Positions 62,408 to 64,000 of a stretch of 64,000 nt of DNA are shown piece by piece (positions within the stretch are counted from its first letter, which is position 1; each line of letters begins with the position of its first letter). Location: assembly GCA_963745175.1 (NCBI GenBank), contig CAVUWK010000015.1, positions 124,001 through 188,000 of the forward strand. Reading direction: 5' to 3'. The notes below the pieces were generated by a model, which saw only the letters and a list, made by a program, of their open reading frames with translations, was not told the origin of the DNA and did no database searches. A program made the translations under genes and the position numbers. This DNA comes from Bog-473 sp963745175 (GTDB taxonomy: Bacteria > Actinomycetota > Acidimicrobiia > Acidimicrobiales > RAAP-2).

Positions 62408-62866
62408 ATGGCCAAATCGCTCTACACGGCCGAGGCGCACGTGGTGGGCGGCCGAGAACAGGGGCACGGTGTGACCAGCGACGGGGTGTTGGATGTCCAA
62501 CTACGCACCCCCGTCGAGATGGGCGGCGGCGGTGGCGGCACGAACCCTGAGCAGCTTTTCGCGGTGGGCTACGCCGCGTGCTTTGAGGGGGCACTGGGGG
62601 TTGTCGGGCGTCGAGAGCGAGCGGAGCTCGGGGCGGTGGCAATCGATTCAGAGGTGAGTCTGATCACCACCGAGAACCGCGGATTCAACGTGGCGGTCGG
62701 ACTCGATGTCTCGCTCCCGGGAATAAGCGACCCCGAGCTCGCCGTCTCGATTGTGGCCGCAGCGCACGAGGTGTGCCCCTACTCCAACGCAACGCGCGGC
62801 AACGTGGAGGTGACCCTGAAGGCCAACGGCAAGTTGGTCCCGACCACACCGCCTGGACCCAGTTGA
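62408..62866 (+). CDS. ohr: Organic hydroperoxide resistance protein (OsmC/Ohr family)
   Basis: 152 residues. Ohr reduces organic and fatty-acid hydroperoxides with two Cys residues. Seen: SLYTAEAHVVGGREQGHGVT, GTNPEQLFAVGYAACFEGAL (peroxidatic Cys) and VAAAHEVCPYSNATRGNVEV (resolving Cys, VCPYSxATRGN as in Ohr). ATG 62408 follows GAGAGGAG. No OhrR-type regulator is adjacent. A gene for lipid-peroxide repair fits an organism oxidising hydrophobic substrates, but no regulatory link is visible. Confidence 0.9.
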   Translation: MAKSLYTAEAHVVGGREQGHGVTSDGVLDVQLRTPVEMGGGGGGTNPEQLFAVGYAACFEGALGVVGRRERAELGAVAIDSEVSLITTENRGFNVAVGLDVSLPGISDPELAVSIVAAAHEVCPYSNATRGNVEVTLKANGKLVPTTPPGPS

Positions 62867-62900
62867 CTGGCCCGACCGCCCCGATGAAATGGAACCAGCG

Positions 62901-63473
62901 ATGAATTCGACTGATCCCGCTGCGACGCCCTCAGGTCACACATCCGAAGGCGGAGTCCTCGTTGGCAAGGCCGATGCGACGCTGGGCATGGTCCTCTTTG
63001 AGGATCCTCAATGCCCTTTCTGCCGACAGTTTGAAGAGGTCAATGGGCCTCTCATCGCGGCTGCGTTGGGCGATGGCGAACTGGCCGTCGAATATCGCAT
63101 GCGGTGCTTTCTCGGCCCGGAGTCGGTGAGAGCGGATAACGCTCTCGCTCTCGCCGCGGAGGCTGGCCGCTTTGATGAGCTGCGCCAAGCGCTCTTTGCA
63201 GTACAGCCGCCCGAAGGAACGGGGGGCTTCACGACCGAAGACCTCTTAGGTCTCGGCGCACAAGTGCGACTGACCAGCTCAGACTTCGTCTCCGGTGTGC
63301 GGACGGCGCGATACGAGAAGTGGGTGCTGCGGCGAGAGACGGACTACCAACGAGAGGATCCGCTGGGAACCCCAGCTGCGTGGCTCGACGGCTCCCCGCT
63401 CGATTCGCGGGTCCTCTTCGACAGGAGGGCGTTCGAGAGCCGGCTGCGCGCCGAGACCGGCCGAAGCAACTAG
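62901..63473 (+). CDS. DsbA/thioredoxin-fold oxidoreductase (cytoplasmic)
   Basis: 190 residues. MVLFEDPQCPFCRQFEEVNG carries the CPFC active site, and AVEYRMRCFLGPESVRADNA and DPLGTPAAWLDG (cis-Pro loop GTPA) complete the DsbA-like fold (Thioredoxin_4). There is no signal peptide or membrane anchor, so unlike secreted DsbA proteins it is probably cytoplasmic. ATG 62901 is chosen; ATG 62889 is in frame. It lies 34 bases after the Ohr gene and may help recycle it, by inference only. Its stop shares CTAG with the next convergent gene. Confidence 0.85.
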   Translation: MNSTDPAATPSGHTSEGGVLVGKADATLGMVLFEDPQCPFCRQFEEVNGPLIAAALGDGELAVEYRMRCFLGPESVRADNALALAAEAGRFDELRQALFAVQPPEGTGGFTTEDLLGLGAQVRLTSSDFVSGVRTARYEKWVLRRETDYQREDPLGTPAAWLDGSPLDSRVLFDRRAFESRLRAETGRSN

Positions 63474-63925
63474 CTCAAATTCCCCCACGTGCGCAGTGTC
63501 AGGAGATGCCTCGACAGCTCCTGTTGGATATCCCCCAGTTGGGCCCGCGCACCCTGATCGTCTTGTACGCCTTGCGCAGCCGCCAGGTGAACCGAGAGGT
63601 GGTCGAGATGTTCAAGGATGGTGCGGCGAACCTCTTCGTCCGTGGGATTTCCCGGCCAGAGGTTCGGCGGTGTTCGGCCGGCGACGCTCGGCATGCTCCC
63701 GAGGGGCGACGTGCCAAGTTGTTCGTCTTCTGCCATCAGAAGGGTCGCCCAGTTCCTCAGGTCCGCAAAGAGTGCGTCGAGTTCCCGGTGCAGCTCATGG
63801 TTCCGCGGGACCTTTCGGTCAGCCTGCTTGACGTCTTGCACCACATCGATGACCTCACTCAGCACTCCGTTGAGAGCAGCGATCGCATCGTGCGGCGGCG
63901 GCGTGAGCGGCGGCTCCCCTCTCAT
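63470..63925 (-). CDS. Hypothetical helical protein
   Basis: 151 residues, not recognised. Mostly helical, with DAIAALNGVLSEVIDVVQDV, HRELDALFADLRNWATLLMA and DEEVRRTILEHLDHLSVHLA; no metal, membrane or secretion motif. Two long amphipathic helices could form a bundle. ATG 63925 is chosen; the frame is open to 63967 and possibly beyond a start there. The remaining 75 bases to the window end contain nothing I can name. Confidence 0.55.
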   Translation of the reverse strand: MRGEPPLTPPPHDAIAALNGVLSEVIDVVQDVKQADRKVPRNHELHRELDALFADLRNWATLLMAEDEQLGTSPLGSMPSVAGRTPPNLWPGNPTDEEVRRTILEHLDHLSVHLAAAQGVQDDQGARAQLGDIQQELSRHLLTLRTWGNLS

Positions 63926-64000
63926 TGTCCCCGCACATCGATGAGGGAGCCATCCGAATCGGTACACACACAGCTCAGCCGAAACCGGGTGTCGAGGGAC

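Noticed and set aside
1..64000. CRISPR arrays, insertion sequences, integrases, rRNA and tRNA genes
   Set aside because: No regularly spaced repeats, transposase or integrase motifs, or structural RNA sequences were seen on reading both strands.

Overview
The window is GC-rich (about two thirds G+C), uses many GTG and some TTG starts, packs genes tightly with ATGA/GTGA overlaps, and encodes LLM-class and PPOX-class (F420/FMN-type) oxidoreductases, many TetR/GntR/MarR regulators and paired FadE-type acyl-CoA dehydrogenases. This points to an actinobacterium (Actinomycetota) with a large catabolic repertoire. The genus cannot be read from the sequence. I saw no rRNA, tRNA, insertion sequence, phage gene or CRISPR array.

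Layout. 0-3.8 kb: two acyl-CoA dehydrogenases, an aldehyde dehydrogenase and a KshB-like ferredoxin reductase, most of them frameshifted. 3.8-10.5 kb: a Rieske oxygenase with a small unknown partner, a CitE-like lyase, a CaiB CoA-transferase and an LLM monooxygenase, divergent from a GntR regulator, then an enoyl-CoA hydratase. 10.5-20.3 kb: a beta-oxidation block (a heterotetramer-type acyl-CoA dehydrogenase pair, two acyl-CoA ligases, a third dehydrogenase, a CaiB transferase, a P450 and an enoyl-CoA hydratase). 20.4-27.9 kb: a DapB-like reductase, FMN reductase, carboxymuconolactone decarboxylase-like protein, a PhzS-like flavin monooxygenase/DUF3237/VOC/alcohol dehydrogenase operon, an LLM oxidoreductase, and NTF2-like and DinB-like proteins. 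28-31.3 kb: fatty acid desaturase, cupin, class II aldolase and a small ABM-fold protein. 31.4-42.5 kb: the most distinctive segment, a Rieske/NTF2/P450/SDR/CMD operon facing a Baeyer-Villiger monooxygenase, then a cyclase-family hydrolase, an amidohydrolase, an MFE2-like SDR and another acyl-CoA dehydrogenase. 42.5-50.6 kb: a fused 2-oxoacid dehydrogenase E1 alpha/beta, two SDRs, a TetR regulator, an acyl-CoA ligase and two alpha/beta hydrolases. 50.6-64 kb: a more ordinary region with MarR/MFS efflux, a GH63-like glycosidase, a solute-binding protein, FMN reductase, HAD phosphatase, epimerase/TetR pair, a PAS-GGDEF-EAL protein and small redox proteins.

Function. The 0-50 kb genes read as parallel catabolic modules for a bulky hydrophobic, probably alicyclic or steroid/terpenoid-like substrate. 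Oxygenases (Rieske, P450, flavin, BVMO) introduce oxygen, SDR/MDR enzymes oxidise alcohols, and hydrolases open lactones or esters. Ligases and CaiB transferases attach CoA, and dehydrogenases, hydratases and MFE2-like SDRs shorten the acids. No thiolase was found; CitE-like and class II aldolase proteins are the visible C-C cleaving candidates. A 10-base motif, GGTCGGTACA, occurs in three promoter regions of the 36-44.5 kb segment and suggests one regulator ties them together.

Quality warning. About 26 reading-frame breaks are concentrated at 0-3.1 kb and 42.5-48.2 kb, with single ones near 3.1, 9.63, 9.75, 15.94 and 21.40 kb. Nearly all are single extra bases and the encoded proteins are otherwise conserved, so sequencing error is more likely than gene decay. 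Genes with several breaks are typed here as pseudogene; genes with one break are kept as CDS.
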